Shown here in pieces: positions 9,329 to 19,305 of a stretch of DNA of 64,000 nucleotides. The position numbers and the translations under genes are program-made. How positions within the stretch are numbered: position 1 is the stretch's first letter; each line of letters opens with the position of its first letter. Below the pieces are notes generated by a model that was not told the origin of the DNA, searched no databases, and saw only the letters and a program-made list of their open reading frames with translations. Source of the stretch: Fastidiosipila sanguinis (lineage in GTDB: Bacteria; Bacillota; Clostridia; Saccharofermentanales; Fastidiosipilaceae). The stretch is taken from the NCBI RefSeq assembly GCF_002998295.1, contig NZ_CP027226.1, positions 1,542,001 to 1,606,000 on the forward strand, read 5' to 3'.

Positions 9329-11470
9329 ATGCTTGTAATTCTGTATCTTGTCGTAGCCTACTTTATAGGCCAAAACTTTCGACATAACTTTAATCTAGTT
9401 AGGCTATATAAAGTTCTACTGATTACTAGTGGTAGCTCGGATGAACGGATTGATCTAACAACTGATACAGATATGCAATTTGAACACGCTAAACTCAGTA
9501 GCTATTTATTAAAATTCCTAATATATTGGCCAATCGATTTAATTATTGGTCTTTATTTGAGTTCGACATTTAACTACTTTATACACTTATTTATTGTAAA
9601 AATTTCCAATACAGTTCCAAATGTTCCTAGTTTAATAATAATTAATTCTTTGTTCTTGCTTCTATTAACTAGTCTTAGAAGATATTTTAAAAATGTCAAA
9701 AGAACTGCAGCTGAAAAGATAGAGCAGCCTCTAAGCAAAGATAGTCCATCCTCATTTAGTCGAAACCCAAAGTTTATTGCAATTCTATGTTTGCAAGTCA
9801 TCAGTATATTTTGGGGAATCTTCCTTACTCAAAGATCATTTCAACTTAATGGTTCAACTTTAGCAGCTGGAGCTACTGTATTTAGCGACCTCGCTCCTCA
9901 CACGGCTAATGTTAGAAACTTTGCCTTTGGCAATATTCCTAGCTCTTATCCACATTTTGCTGGAGCCGGTATGAATTACCACTTTTTCTTTTACTATCTT
10001 TGTGGATTATTGAATGCATTAGGCTTACGCTTAGATTGGGCCATTAATTTGCCTTCCATTTTGGGAATACTAGCCTTTATGCAAAGCTTATTCTACATAA
10101 GCATATTGTTGACTCGCAAACTTAGTGCTGGATTCTTGAGTTTAATATTCTTCTGCTTTAGAAGCTCATTTAGTGGATTTTCCGTATTTTTTGCTGAGCT
10201 CAGAGAAAGCAATAATTTATGGCTAGCTTTCAAAAATCTTTGGAGCTCTAGTTCGTATTCAGGTCCTTTACAACACGATGACTGGGGTCTATATAACCTT
10301 AACGTCTACGCTAATCAACGTCACCTATTATTTGTGCTTAGTATTGCCGTTTGGGTACTTATAAGTTTCTACCCTAGTTTAAAACATAAGTCTAAAGTTA
10401 CCTGGCAAGAAATTATTGGCCTAAGTTTCCTGGGTTTACCAATGGCATATTGGCATGGATCTGTTTTAATAAGTTTGAATCTAATACTTATAGTCTGGGC
10501 TCTATTCTCAAAATCAAAAGCACAGTATCTCACTTTTGGAATTACAAATGTTTTGGGATCTCTCGTCATGTTGAAGATTTTCACAAAACCTGGCAACAGC
10601 GGCTCTATGTTCAAAAACATCTTCCACTTTGGCTATATCACCGATAATCCTAATATAATAAGTATCACTCAGTTCCTACTAATTCTCTACGGAATATCTT
10701 TATTTATTATTGTGCTTACACCATTTTTACTTAAAGAGAAAAGCCTGAAAATTGTAAGTGCTTCACTTTTACTTCCTGTTATTTTTGCTTTTACCATCTC
10801 ACTAACTCCAGATACAACGGTAAATCATAAGTTTTTTAGCTTCACTCAAATTTTATTTATACCTTTTATTAGTCATTTTATGGTTAACTTATGGACTTAT
10901 GCGAGGTCAAAAACAGCTGAGAATCAAGGCAAGATTTATAAAAAAGCATCTACAAAATCAGCTAGGACAACGAAACTTATAAATTACCTTTGCAAAACAG
11001 CCTGCATCGTTGGGATTTTTATTATGACTTTTAGCGGCATAATTGACTTCTCCGTATACAAAAATGCTTCTCTCAACAGGGTCGAAATACAAACTGCTGA
11101 TAACTTTAGCCAGTGGATGTACCAGCACACTGAGCCAAATTCAATTAACTTGACTCCACCTTGGCACTATCACTCCTACTTTGCCACCGGTAGAATGTCC
11201 TACTTCGGCTGGCCTTATTACGCACAATCAGCAGGTTACGATATAGAAACAAGAGAACAAGAGATAAGAAGAATCTTGCTTGCGGAATTAAATGATTACC
11301 AAAAAACTAAAGATTATCTACAAAAGAACAATATCAATTACCTCATGATAGATGACTTCTGGCGTAATTATGAAGATGTGTTTATTAACGAAGATCAGCT
11401 GGCACAATGGTTCCCTGAAGCAGCTTACTTTCCTGAACAAAATAACTTACGCATTTATAAAATATCTTAA
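9329..11470 (+). CDS. Large multi-pass membrane protein, possible GT-C glycosyltransferase
   Basis: I do not recognise a named family. The 713 residues contain about twelve hydrophobic segments, a first external region with FSDLAPHTANVRNFAFGN and YPHFAGAGMNYHFFFYY, and a soluble C-terminal part of about 120 residues. An acidic residue in the first loop followed by a long polytopic body and a soluble tail fits GT-C enzymes that use polyprenyl-phosphate sugars. The immediately upstream GT2 gene would supply such a donor. The ribosome site is weak (AGG), which suggests coupling to that gene. The GT-C call is inference. Confidence 0.5.
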   Translation: MLVILYLVVAYFIGQNFRHNFNLVRLYKVLLITSGSSDERIDLTTDTDMQFEHAKLSSYLLKFLIYWPIDLIIGLYLSSTFNYFIHLFIVKISNTVPNVPSLIIINSLFLLLLTSLRRYFKNVKRTAAEKIEQPLSKDSPSSFSRNPKFIAILCLQVISIFWGIFLTQRSFQLNGSTLAAGATVFSDLAPHTANVRNFAFGNIPSSYPHFAGAGMNYHFFFYYLCGLLNALGLRLDWAINLPSILGILAFMQSLFYISILLTRKLSAGFLSLIFFCFRSSFSGFSVFFAELRESNNLWLAFKNLWSSSSYSGPLQHDDWGLYNLNVYANQRHLLFVLSIAVWVLISFYPSLKHKSKVTWQEIIGLSFLGLPMAYWHGSVLISLNLILIVWALFSKSKAQYLTFGITNVLGSLVMLKIFTKPGNSGSMFKNIFHFGYITDNPNIISITQFLLILYGISLFIIVLTPFLLKEKSLKIVSASLLLPVIFAFTISLTPDTTVNHKFFSFTQILFIPFISHFMVNLWTYARSKTAENQGKIYKKASTKSARTTKLINYLCKTACIVGIFIMTFSGIIDFSVYKNASLNRVEIQTADNFSQWMYQHTEPNSINLTPPWHYHSYFATGRMSYFGWPYYAQSAGYDIETREQEIRRILLAELNDYQKTKDYLQKNNINYLMIDDFWRNYEDVFINEDQLAQWFPEAAYFPEQNNLRIYKIS

Positions 11471-11511
11471 CTTTTGCGTTTGCTCGACATTAGATATGCC
11501 GACGTGATTTC

Positions 11512-12273
11512 TTAAAGATCACTTTTTCTTTCGAACCAAAGCACGAAATTATGTGGCAGAATCCTGGAGATAAAACGCACCACATGAGCTGGGAAACTTT
11601 GCAAAGATATGTCCTTGCCACGCTTCGCTCTTCTCAATGCCTTTCTAGCAACCTTCTCGACTTTTTCTACACCAATTTTCTTGAAACCTTTTGGTACTTC
11701 ACCTTTAGCAAAAAACTCAGTCTCCATAGGGTTAGGGCAAACTGCAATAACTGTAATATCTTCTAACTCACTATTTAAAGCTCTAGAGAAGTTCAGCACA
11801 TATGCCTTACTTGCGGCATATACACTAAATTTATGTTGTGGCATAAACGCTGCTACTGAAGCAATATTTAAGATTTTCCCACCTTTGTTCATGAAGGGAA
11901 TTGCTAAATAACAGATTCTAGTTAAACTACGCATATTTACATCCAGCATATTAGTATTAGCTGCTAAACTCGTATCCATAAATTTCTCATTAATACCCAA
12001 ACCTGCGGAATTAATCAAATACTCAATTTTAGCATTGTCAGCATTAGCAGCGTGCTCTAATCTTTGGACAAAGTCACTTTCCCAATCTTCTTGGCTCAAA
12101 TCTGCTGATATAACTACGGATGCAGTTCGTAATTTACTTGCTAAATCTCTAAGTCTCTCTTCTCGTCTAGCAATCAACCAAATTTCGTCTACTTCACTTA
12201 GTTTGTCTAACTGCTTAGCAAACTCCATTCCTAGTCCAGAAGACGCTCCTGTTATTACTGCTATTTTTTTCAT
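11512..12273 (-). CDS. Short-chain dehydrogenase/reductase
   Basis: A 253-residue classical SDR. The Rossmann glycine motif is TGASSGLGMEFA, then NSAGLG, catalytic Ser in IASVAAF and the YAASK Tyr-Lys pair. AAAGGTGAAAG precedes the ATG. The family reduces or oxidises carbonyl/alcohol groups with NAD(P); an Arg-Arg pair after the second strand (WLIARREERL) favours NADP. The substrate cannot be told. It lies 26 nt after the PHP gene on the same strand, so the two may be co-transcribed. Confidence 0.88.
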   Translation of the reverse strand: MKKIAVITGASSGLGMEFAKQLDKLSEVDEIWLIARREERLRDLASKLRTASVVISADLSQEDWESDFVQRLEHAANADNAKIEYLINSAGLGINEKFMDTSLAANTNMLDVNMRSLTRICYLAIPFMNKGGKILNIASVAAFMPQHKFSVYAASKAYVLNFSRALNSELEDITVIAVCPNPMETEFFAKGEVPKGFKKIGVEKVEKVARKALRRAKRGKDISLQSFPAHVVRFISRILPHNFVLWFERKSDL

Positions 12274-12298
12274 AAAATATCTTTCACCTTTTCAAAAA

Positions 12299-13297
12299 TT
12301 ACAAACGTGATACTCTGAACTCTTTGTAGAACAAGCTCAAAAACTTGCGTGGATCATCTTTCTGTGTTCTCAATGGCACGTTAGCTTTATGACTACCGTG
12401 ATAATCAGATCCAGCTATTGGTAACAATCCCAATTCAGTGCCTATATGAGCAAATTCACGAGAATCGGCAAAACTAGTCGCAAGATGCATTACTTCAATT
12501 CCTTGTAATCCCATATTCTTGAGTCGCTCGACTTTGGCAAATAATTCATCTTTGCTTATCACATTATCACCGTGCAACCAGTTCTCATATCTTGCGGGAT
12601 GGGAAAGTACAGGAATACCACCTGCATCTCTTATTGATTTTAGTGTCTCTTCTATAGAAATTAACTCTTTTTCAACGTAAAAAGCTTGACCTTTATCTAA
12701 ATATAATCTGAATGCCTCGTTTATTGAGTCAACGTAGCCTTTGCGCATTATTAAGTTAGCAATGTGAACTCTACCAATAACGCCTCCGCCCATATTTTTT
12801 AACTCATCTGCAGAAATTATTAAGCCACTTTCATCGATCTTTTGCATAATCTTAGCATTACGCTCATTACGACGGGCTTGCCTCTCTTTCACGCTATCTT
12901 CCATTAAATAAAATGTTCCAAAAGGGAAATATGCGAGGATCTGAATATCTTGTCCCTCGAACTCCGCATTCATCTCTAATCCAGGAATGAAATCAGGTAA
13001 ATCCATCCCAACTAGGTTTAATTTGTCATAAAGAATGCTGATAATCTTGAAACCTTCTATAGTATCGTGGTCGGTCAAGGAGAATGTATCTAGGTCACGT
13101 TTAATTACCTCTTGCACTAGTTGTGCCGGTGAGTCCTTACCATCGGATACATTACTATGTGTATGTAAATCTGTATTCCCATTTATCATAGCTTCCCACA
13201 TATACTCTAGGCCAGCTTGATTAAGTTCCTGCAACTGCTCTGGACTCATTTTCAAGACTTCAGCTTTTCTCGATAAAGAATAAATTTTATTACGCAT
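12299..13297 (-). CDS. PHP-domain phosphoesterase (TrpH/YciV-like)
   Basis: This is a metal-dependent phosphoesterase of 332 residues. PHP motifs are in order: DLHTHSNVSDG (HxH), SLTDHDTIEG, LSHPARYE and AGSDYHG. Relatives include nucleoside 3',5'-bisphosphate phosphatases and 5'-3' exoribonucleases of short RNA. The N-terminus has about 40 extra residues before the first motif. GGAGAAATTT precedes the ATG. Exact substrate is unresolved. Confidence 0.85.
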   Translation of the reverse strand: MRNKIYSLSRKAEVLKMSPEQLQELNQAGLEYMWEAMINGNTDLHTHSNVSDGKDSPAQLVQEVIKRDLDTFSLTDHDTIEGFKIISILYDKLNLVGMDLPDFIPGLEMNAEFEGQDIQILAYFPFGTFYLMEDSVKERQARRNERNAKIMQKIDESGLIISADELKNMGGGVIGRVHIANLIMRKGYVDSINEAFRLYLDKGQAFYVEKELISIEETLKSIRDAGGIPVLSHPARYENWLHGDNVISKDELFAKVERLKNMGLQGIEVMHLATSFADSREFAHIGTELGLLPIAGSDYHGSHKANVPLRTQKDDPRKFLSLFYKEFRVSRL

Positions 13298-13440
13298 AAA
13301 TTTCTCCTAGACAGTTCTATATAATTTTTTCAGATAGTTATTAATACATACTATATTAGCATTTTTCTTTGAGCTTTATTTATTTGCCTTATTGTTAATC
13401 TAAGCTCATATCATAAAAAATATATGCACTAACGTAATAC

Positions 13441-13848
13441 TTACTTCATGAAAGCTACGCTATTATATTTTCCTACCGGTGTGAGTCCATTCTTTTCATA
13501 AAACCTTATTGTTTTTTCACTATCATCAGTTAGTAAGATAATTTGGCGAACATCTTTATACTCTTCTAGAACTATTTTTAGCAACTGACTGCCTAAGCCT
13601 CGTCCTTGATATGCTTCTAGGACTAAAATATCTTGAATATAAATGATAGTATAGCCATCACCAACGACTCTAATTAGACCAATTAATAAATCATCATCCC
13701 AAGCAGTCCAGACCTTCAAGGAATTTTTTATGGCATTTTTTAATTGCTCTGGATTAGAAGTATAGGCACTCCACGAAACGTCATTATATAAATTTAGAAC
13801 ACTCTCAATTTCTGGTATTATGCCTTCTTTAATTACAATATTTTCCAT
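13441..13848 (-). CDS. GNAT family N-acetyltransferase
   Basis: This protein has 135 residues from the preferred start MENIVIKEG, which has AAGGGGGAAAG upstream; an earlier ATG would add eight residues and overlap that site. The acetyl-CoA motif A is VLEAYQGRGLGSQLLKIVL, followed by FYEKNGL, typical of GNATs. The acceptor is unknown. It stands alone between the EF-G terminator and the PHP gene. Confidence 0.88.
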   Translation of the reverse strand: MENIVIKEGIIPEIESVLNLYNDVSWSAYTSNPEQLKNAIKNSLKVWTAWDDDLLIGLIRVVGDGYTIIYIQDILVLEAYQGRGLGSQLLKIVLEEYKDVRQIILLTDDSEKTIRFYEKNGLTPVGKYNSVAFMK

Positions 13849-13910
13849 TCTTTCCCCCTTTTGTCCTGCCATTTCGCTTACATCTGTTAAAAGTTTACAC
13901 CAAAACAGAA

Positions 13911-13947
13911 AAACGCCCCGTCACTCTCATCGAGAGGCAGGGCGTTT
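13911..13947 (-). terminator. Terminator of the EF-G-like gene
   Basis: AAACGCCC at 13911-13918 pairs with GGGCGTTT at 13940-13947, and an inner CTCTC/GAGAG stem extends the hairpin. On the minus strand it ends in TTTTTCTGTTTT. It lies just after the stop of the EF-G-like gene. Confidence 0.9.
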
Positions 13948-13969
13948 CTCATATGTAATGAACGAATAT

Positions 13970-16045
13970 CTAGTTATCTTTGCTTTCTTGGTACTTAGCA
14001 ATTAATTTTTCTTGGAATTCATGAGGTACTCTCTCATAACTACTAAATTCCATGCTGTACCAACCTCTACCTTGAGTCATAGCACGTAGGTCTGTAGCAT
14101 ATCTATCCATTGCTCCTAGAGGGATCAATGCAGAAACGATACTCATACCAGCTTTTTGGTCGATACCATTAATTCTACCTGTACGTTTGCTGATATCACT
14201 CATAATATCTCCCAAGTCATTCTCAGGAACGTGAACTTCAACATTGTATACAGGTTCGAGTAAGTAGGCTCCACCTTGCTCCATTGCTGCCTTGTATGCC
14301 AACTTAGCTGCCATGGAGAATGCTAGTTCGGAAGAGTCAACATCGTGGTAAGAACCATCCACTAGGACCGCTTTCAATCCAACAACTGGGTAACCTGCCA
14401 ATGGACCTTCTTCAATAGCTTCACGTAGACCTTTCTCAACTGCTGGGAAGTAGGATTTTGGAACAGCACCACCGAAGATATCTTCTTCGAATATCAAGTC
14501 TGTCTCTTCGTGAGGTGAGAACTCTATCCAAACATCACCATATTGACCGTGTCCACCAGATTGTTTCTTATATTTACCTTGTACTTTGACAGGAGCTTGT
14601 AATTTCTCTCTATAAGCAACACGTGGGCTTTCTAGTCTAGCTTCTACCTTGAAGTTGTTTAGTAGTTTAGCTATTAATACGTTAAGTTGTAATTCACCTA
14701 AACCAGAGACAATCATTTCGCCTGTCTCATTATCCATCTCTAATTTAATAGTTGGATCTTCTTCTTGAATTCTAGAAATACCTAGTGCGATCTTATCTTC
14801 TTCACCTTTATTGATTGGATAAATAGCCATACGTAGTGGTGATGCTGGTAAGATAATACGTGGTAATACAAGACTTTGGTCTTTTGTGCTCAATGTATCA
14901 CCGGTGAAAGTATTATCTAATTTGGTCATTAAACCTATATCACCTGCAGTAATTTCGTTTGCGCTGACCTGTTGTGAACCATTTGGAGTAAATACACCAG
15001 AAACTCTCTCTGACGCTTCTTGTTTTGCATTCCAAAGATCTTGACCAGGCTTAATGGTTCCTGAATATACTCTGAATAAAGAAATTTTACCAACGTAAGG
15101 GTCTGTATATGTCTTGAATACCAAAGCTGCCAATGGTCCATTAGGATCAGTCTTAAGCTCTAGAGCTGTACCATCTGATTTAATTGCTGGTTCAATAGGC
15201 ATATCTACTGGACTAGGCATATTTTGTACGATTCTATTCATTGAGAATCTAATTCCTTGCAAGGCCAATGCTGATCCTGCCCAAATTGGGATTAATTTAC
15301 CTGTAGAAATACGATCTCTTAGACCTTGTTTAATCTCTTCCTCTGTGAAAGGTTCTTCCATGAAGTATTTCTCTAATAATTCTTCTGAACTTTCAGCAAC
15401 TTGCTCGATTAAAACTGCTCTTTGTAATTCTACATCGTCAACTAAATCCTCAGGTATTTCAATTTCTTCACGCTCACCACTTGGATTGTTATATGTATAA
15501 GCTTTTTGGGCTAAAATATCTACATAACTATCGTAGCTATTACCACTCTTGAATGGCAACATCATGACTGTAGCACTACGTCCGATCTCTTCTCTTATTT
15601 CTACCAATACTTTATTAAAATCAGCGACTTCGTCATCCATCTTGTTAATAAAGATTGCATAAGGAATGTTCTCACGTTTCAAGAATCTAAAGGATTTCTC
15701 TGCACCAACTGTGACACCACTTTTACCACTCAAAACTACGATTGCGGAATCGGCAACTCTTAAAGCTTGGTTAACTTCTCCCATAAAGTCAAAATCACCT
15801 GGAGTATCGATTAAGTTAACTTTTGCACCTTGCCACTCAACACTGGAAACGCCCATGTTAATACTAATTTGACGTTTCTTCTCTTCTGGGCTGTAATCCA
15901 TAACTGTGTTACCCTCTGTTACTGAGCCCACTCTCTTTGTCACTCCGCCTCTAAATAAAACTGCCTCACAAAATGAGGTCTTACCAGAGCCGCTATGCCC
16001 TAGAACGGCGATATTTCTAATATCTTTTGCTTCATGTTTTTGCAT
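13970..16045 (-). CDS. Elongation factor G-like GTPase (EF-G2 type)
   Basis: A 691-residue translational GTPase with EF-G domain order. The P-loop is GHSGSGKTS (residues about 16-24) in place of the AHIDAGKTT of canonical EF-G. Switch II is DTPGDFDF and the base-recognition motif is NKMD. Domain IV has KKQSGGHGQYGDVWIEF. The changed P-loop and the KKRQISINMG segment in switch I mark the EF-G-like paralogue found beside true FusA in many Firmicutes. That group's role is unclear; some members lack translocation activity. The gene stands alone, away from rpsL/rpsG/tuf. Confidence 0.9.
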   Translation of the reverse strand: MQKHEAKDIRNIAVLGHSGSGKTSFCEAVLFRGGVTKRVGSVTEGNTVMDYSPEEKKRQISINMGVSSVEWQGAKVNLIDTPGDFDFMGEVNQALRVADSAIVVLSGKSGVTVGAEKSFRFLKRENIPYAIFINKMDDEVADFNKVLVEIREEIGRSATVMMLPFKSGNSYDSYVDILAQKAYTYNNPSGEREEIEIPEDLVDDVELQRAVLIEQVAESSEELLEKYFMEEPFTEEEIKQGLRDRISTGKLIPIWAGSALALQGIRFSMNRIVQNMPSPVDMPIEPAIKSDGTALELKTDPNGPLAALVFKTYTDPYVGKISLFRVYSGTIKPGQDLWNAKQEASERVSGVFTPNGSQQVSANEITAGDIGLMTKLDNTFTGDTLSTKDQSLVLPRIILPASPLRMAIYPINKGEEDKIALGISRIQEEDPTIKLEMDNETGEMIVSGLGELQLNVLIAKLLNNFKVEARLESPRVAYREKLQAPVKVQGKYKKQSGGHGQYGDVWIEFSPHEETDLIFEEDIFGGAVPKSYFPAVEKGLREAIEEGPLAGYPVVGLKAVLVDGSYHDVDSSELAFSMAAKLAYKAAMEQGGAYLLEPVYNVEVHVPENDLGDIMSDISKRTGRINGIDQKAGMSIVSALIPLGAMDRYATDLRAMTQGRGWYSMEFSSYERVPHEFQEKLIAKYQESKDN

Positions 16046-16290
16046 AGCTCTTACCTCCTCTAAAATTTAATATTTTAATAATTGCTACTCTTGCAATTTG
16101 ATTCTGCATTTAATTATACTGTATATTCTTCCAACAATTTAACTATATTTATATTAATTCTTTGTGCATAATCACGGTAAAAGTTAAGCCTTTGTTTACC
16201 TTTTTATGGTTGAAAGTATTTTTAATTTGATTTAAGAAATGAAAAATATTATACTTTCTGCTTTAGTGATATTCGAAGGGAGAAACGATA

Positions 16291-16734
16291 ATGTCAAAAA
16301 AATTATTTGCAGTAATCTTAGCTTCAGCACTATTGCTTTCAGCATGTAATTCACAAGGAGAATCAAAAACAGATTCTAGTAATGCTGATGAGACTACTAA
16401 AGTTGAAACTAGCACAGATGAAAATAGCAGTGTTAAGCCATTAATTAAATACAATGGCGCTGTCTACGAAATGCAAGAAATAGAAAATGAGGAAGAGAAA
16501 CTTACAGAGATACCAAAGGATAAAGGTTTAGCTCTTGATGCAAAAGTCGAAAAAACAGTAGCTAATGAAACTAGTGATGAAGACTTAGCAAAAGAAGATG
16601 ACCTAACAGCTCGTAACATGCCTCTTGGTACACTGATCTACGCAAATGAGGACAAAGACACAATTTACGTTAGCTATCTTGATCCAGAAGATTTCCACGT
16701 AAGTTTATACGCTATTTTTATTAAGGTGAAATAG
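16291..16734 (+). CDS. Small acidic lipoprotein, unknown function
   Basis: 147 residues with a signal peptide ending in LLLSACN, so a lipid-anchored surface protein. A Ser/Thr/Asp-rich linker of about 30 residues is followed by an acidic globular part with repeated Glu/Asp. There is no family I recognise. GAAGGGAG lies 10 nt upstream of the ATG. A bidirectional terminator follows. Confidence 0.75.
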   Translation: MSKKLFAVILASALLLSACNSQGESKTDSSNADETTKVETSTDENSSVKPLIKYNGAVYEMQEIENEEEKLTEIPKDKGLALDAKVEKTVANETSDEDLAKEDDLTARNMPLGTLIYANEDKDTIYVSYLDPEDFHVSLYAIFIKVK

Positions 16735-16765
16735 TTAAAAGTTCGTTCAAAATACTAAAATTTCT

Positions 16766-16793
16766 AAGCTGAGAATTATTTAATTTTCAGCTT
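16766..16793. terminator. Bidirectional terminator
   Basis: AAGCTGA and TCAGCTT arms around an AT-rich centre are followed by TATTTTTTATTT on the plus strand; an AAAATTT stretch lies on the other side. It separates two convergent lipoprotein genes and its right end touches the stop codon of the minus-strand one. Confidence 0.85.
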
Positions 16794-18165
16794 ATTTTTT
16801 ATTTGCATTAACTTCTGGTTGATACGTAAAGAATTTTTCCCAGCTTAATTTACCTTTGCCTACATTCTCTAAATTAAGCCTATAAATTCCGTTCAGTTCT
16901 TCATCTTCTAACTTGAGCACATTAATATATAGGTAATTCTTGTCCATACCTAAAACCAAACCTGCTCTAGCAAACATTTCTATTTCCTCGACAAGTTCTG
17001 CATTCTTATTAAAGAATTTAAGCGTTCTAGATTTTTTCAACATCTTAGAAGTCATAACATTATCAACGCAGAAATAATCTCCATATCCAAAAATTAAACC
17101 AGAATCTTCTGCTGGAAGATGAAAATCAATCTCCTTAATTTTATTAGTTTCATAATCTGTTGAAATAAGTTTTCGCTCAACTTCAGGAAATTTCTTACCT
17201 TTCTCAATTATTTCCCTTATTTCATCCATTCCCAATTTTCCATAATTTTTGGTGTAAAGAAGTTCCTTCTCAGAACTTGGCATTGGCCATGAAAGATTAC
17301 TATCATCTGTATTTAGTACTTTATTTGTTTTACTAATTAAATTTAAACTTTGAAAATTAAGTTTATAATCTAGAATGTAACCTTTATTAAATTTCTTCTC
17401 TTCTTCCTGAATTTTCTTAGAATCAATTGCTGTATTTGCTTCCATAAAATACATAATATCGCCTATTGGCAACATTTGATTAATATAGCCTAACTTATTT
17501 GTCCTTTCATAAATAGTCTCGGGCTTGGCAGACAAGTTATGCAAAGGCAATCTTTGCAGTCTGTAGCCTAGTTCCTTATAATCCGTCTTTTTCCCCTCAA
17601 TTAAAGCAAGCTTGATATCATAAAAATCACTTGTTGAAAAGTATAAATAGCCTCTATGCAAAATAATGGCATTTACATCTTTTTCACTTTTAAAAATAAC
17701 TTTACGCCCTGAACCAGAAGTATCTACTTCATATACTATATTCTCGTAAATATTTCCCTCGGATTCTATACCATTCTCAAGGTTTTTTGCTTCTTTACTT
17801 ACAACATAAAGCTTGCCATCGATGTATTGCACTGAAACTGGAAATTCAAAATAAGCATTACTCAATTTTCTTAGTTCTAAATTCTCTTCTCTATCATCTA
17901 AAGTGTCAGGATTATTATCCAAAACTCTAACTTTTCCGTCTTTTTTTGATATTGAATAAAGAAATTTTCCTGATATGTGGTAAAAAGCATTAGTCCCCTC
18001 CGCAATGGTTGGATTTTGCCCCATTTGCATAAACTGAATTTGACAATCTGATTGATTGGATTTTTTTGAATTATCCCTGTTCTCATACCTATTATTATTA
18101 CAAGACACCAAAAGTGTAAGCAATAAAACTAAAGCTATTATTCTGTTTAAGTTTATTTTACCCAC
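16792..18165 (-). CDS. Lipoprotein with probable beta-propeller body, unknown function
   Basis: 457 residues. It starts at GTG with AAGGAG 8 nt upstream. The signal peptide ends in LLTLLVSCN. The mature part has recurring short strands of the type GKLYVVSK, GYLYFSTSD, GDIMYFMEA and NYLYINVL at spacings of 50-70 residues, which resembles the blades of a DUF5050/WD-like propeller. No catalytic motif is seen. It is exported and lipid-anchored; the function is unknown. Confidence 0.65.
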   Translation of the reverse strand: MGKINLNRIIALVLLLTLLVSCNNNRYENRDNSKKSNQSDCQIQFMQMGQNPTIAEGTNAFYHISGKFLYSISKKDGKVRVLDNNPDTLDDREENLELRKLSNAYFEFPVSVQYIDGKLYVVSKEAKNLENGIESEGNIYENIVYEVDTSGSGRKVIFKSEKDVNAIILHRGYLYFSTSDFYDIKLALIEGKKTDYKELGYRLQRLPLHNLSAKPETIYERTNKLGYINQMLPIGDIMYFMEANTAIDSKKIQEEEKKFNKGYILDYKLNFQSLNLISKTNKVLNTDDSNLSWPMPSSEKELLYTKNYGKLGMDEIREIIEKGKKFPEVERKLISTDYETNKIKEIDFHLPAEDSGLIFGYGDYFCVDNVMTSKMLKKSRTLKFFNKNAELVEEIEMFARAGLVLGMDKNYLYINVLKLEDEELNGIYRLNLENVGKGKLSWEKFFTYQPEVNANKK

Positions 18166-18328
18166 GAGTAGCTCCTTAAAATAAAAATTAATATTAATGA
18201 TTGTTTAACGTATCCTAATATTTATCATTTTAAGCATTTTGCACAATTTTTCAAGTAATTGCTCTTGTGTTTTTATGTTTTGTAGGCTATTATTTAATTA
18301 AGATTTAATTAAGGGGAGGTAAAAATTA

Positions 18329-18711
18329 ATGAGAATAAAGCCATTAAATAAATTTTCTTTTGCTATTTTTACATTTTTATTGGTAATTTTGCTAACTTTC
18401 AAAGTTATTTCTGCTGATAGTAAAACTGTAGGAATTGTCAACGGACAGAATGACACAACCGATCATGCTGTATCTGCCACAACCTGGACAGAAACAGTTA
18501 ATACAAATATAGTTGATATCATCGAAGTACATCATCAAATAATTGGTTTAGTACCACATTAATAAACCTTAGAGTACATGGTGCTAGAAATAGATCACAC
18601 GGTCATTCCGTCTCTACTAAGTATCAGGATGTAAAATACTTCTTCTTTAATTCACTTAGTTATCATCAGACAATAAATGGAGATCAATTCGTCTTATTTT
18701 CACAGAATTAA
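18329..18711 (+). pseudogene. Small secreted protein, frame broken near 18515-18545
   Basis: An ATG with GGGGAGG upstream opens a frame with an N-terminal signal peptide (FAIFTFLLVILLTFKVISA) that stops at 18562. The -1 frame then stays open from about 18514 to a TAA at 18709-18711, giving about 57 codons that include NLRVHGARNRSHGHSV and end FVLFSQN. Joined, they make a protein of about 126 residues with a mature part rich in His, Asn and Ser. A single missing base would explain the break. It could be a true mutation or a sequencing error. No family is recognised; a peptide toxin or bacteriocin is possible but unproven. Confidence 0.5.
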
Positions 18712-19002
18712 TTAACTTGTTAGGATTACAAATTTAAATAAAAGCTTTGCAATAATCTATAATCAGTAAAGGCAACTTTTTTGATTTTCTTTTCATAGGC
18801 AATTTGCAAAGCTTTTTACTTTTCTTCATTAAGTTTCAATTTACACTACAAACTACACTGCGTGTGAACCAACTAGATTCCACCGTTCGAATAATGTTAA
18901 TCTGACGAATACCATATAACAGGTGATTTATGCTAAAATGAATCATTCATTATAAGGTAATAAATCAATTCATAATACTTACATTCATAAGAGGTCAAAA
19001 CC

Positions 19003-19281
19003 ATGTTCAAGAAAGAAAATCGAAAAATTGATATTTTATATGCAATTGCTTGCACATTTTTTATGAGTCTGTTCGCTCAATTTATACCAGCATTTTATAG
19101 CACTGGGAAAGATTTTGCCTTTGGATTTCCTACAATCTTTTTTGAAACGCACATAAATGCAGGTGATATACATATACCAAGCATGACAATTGCTCCTTTA
19201 GCAGCTAATATCCTAATTTATTACTTCATTATTAGCTTATTTAGATACCTTTGGGGCATATACAACAAAAAATTCAGATAG
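19003..19281 (+). CDS. Small two-helix membrane protein, unknown function
   Basis: 92 residues with a hydrophobic segment near 10-28 and another near 64-84, basic ends (MFKKENRK, YNKKFR) and a short external loop with THINAGDIHIPSM. AAGAGGTC lies upstream of the ATG. No family is recognised. It follows the broken secreted-protein gene by about 290 nt, and the space between holds no other gene that I can support. Confidence 0.5.
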   Translation: MFKKENRKIDILYAIACTFFMSLFAQFIPAFYSTGKDFAFGFPTIFFETHINAGDIHIPSMTIAPLAANILIYYFIISLFRYLWGIYNKKFR

Positions 19282-19305
19282 AAACAGGCACCAAAAGATA
19301 ATAAA

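Noticed and set aside
15114-15500. A 128-codon plus-strand open frame inside the EF-G-like gene
   Set aside because: It is antisense to well-conserved GTPase sequence and has no start signal.
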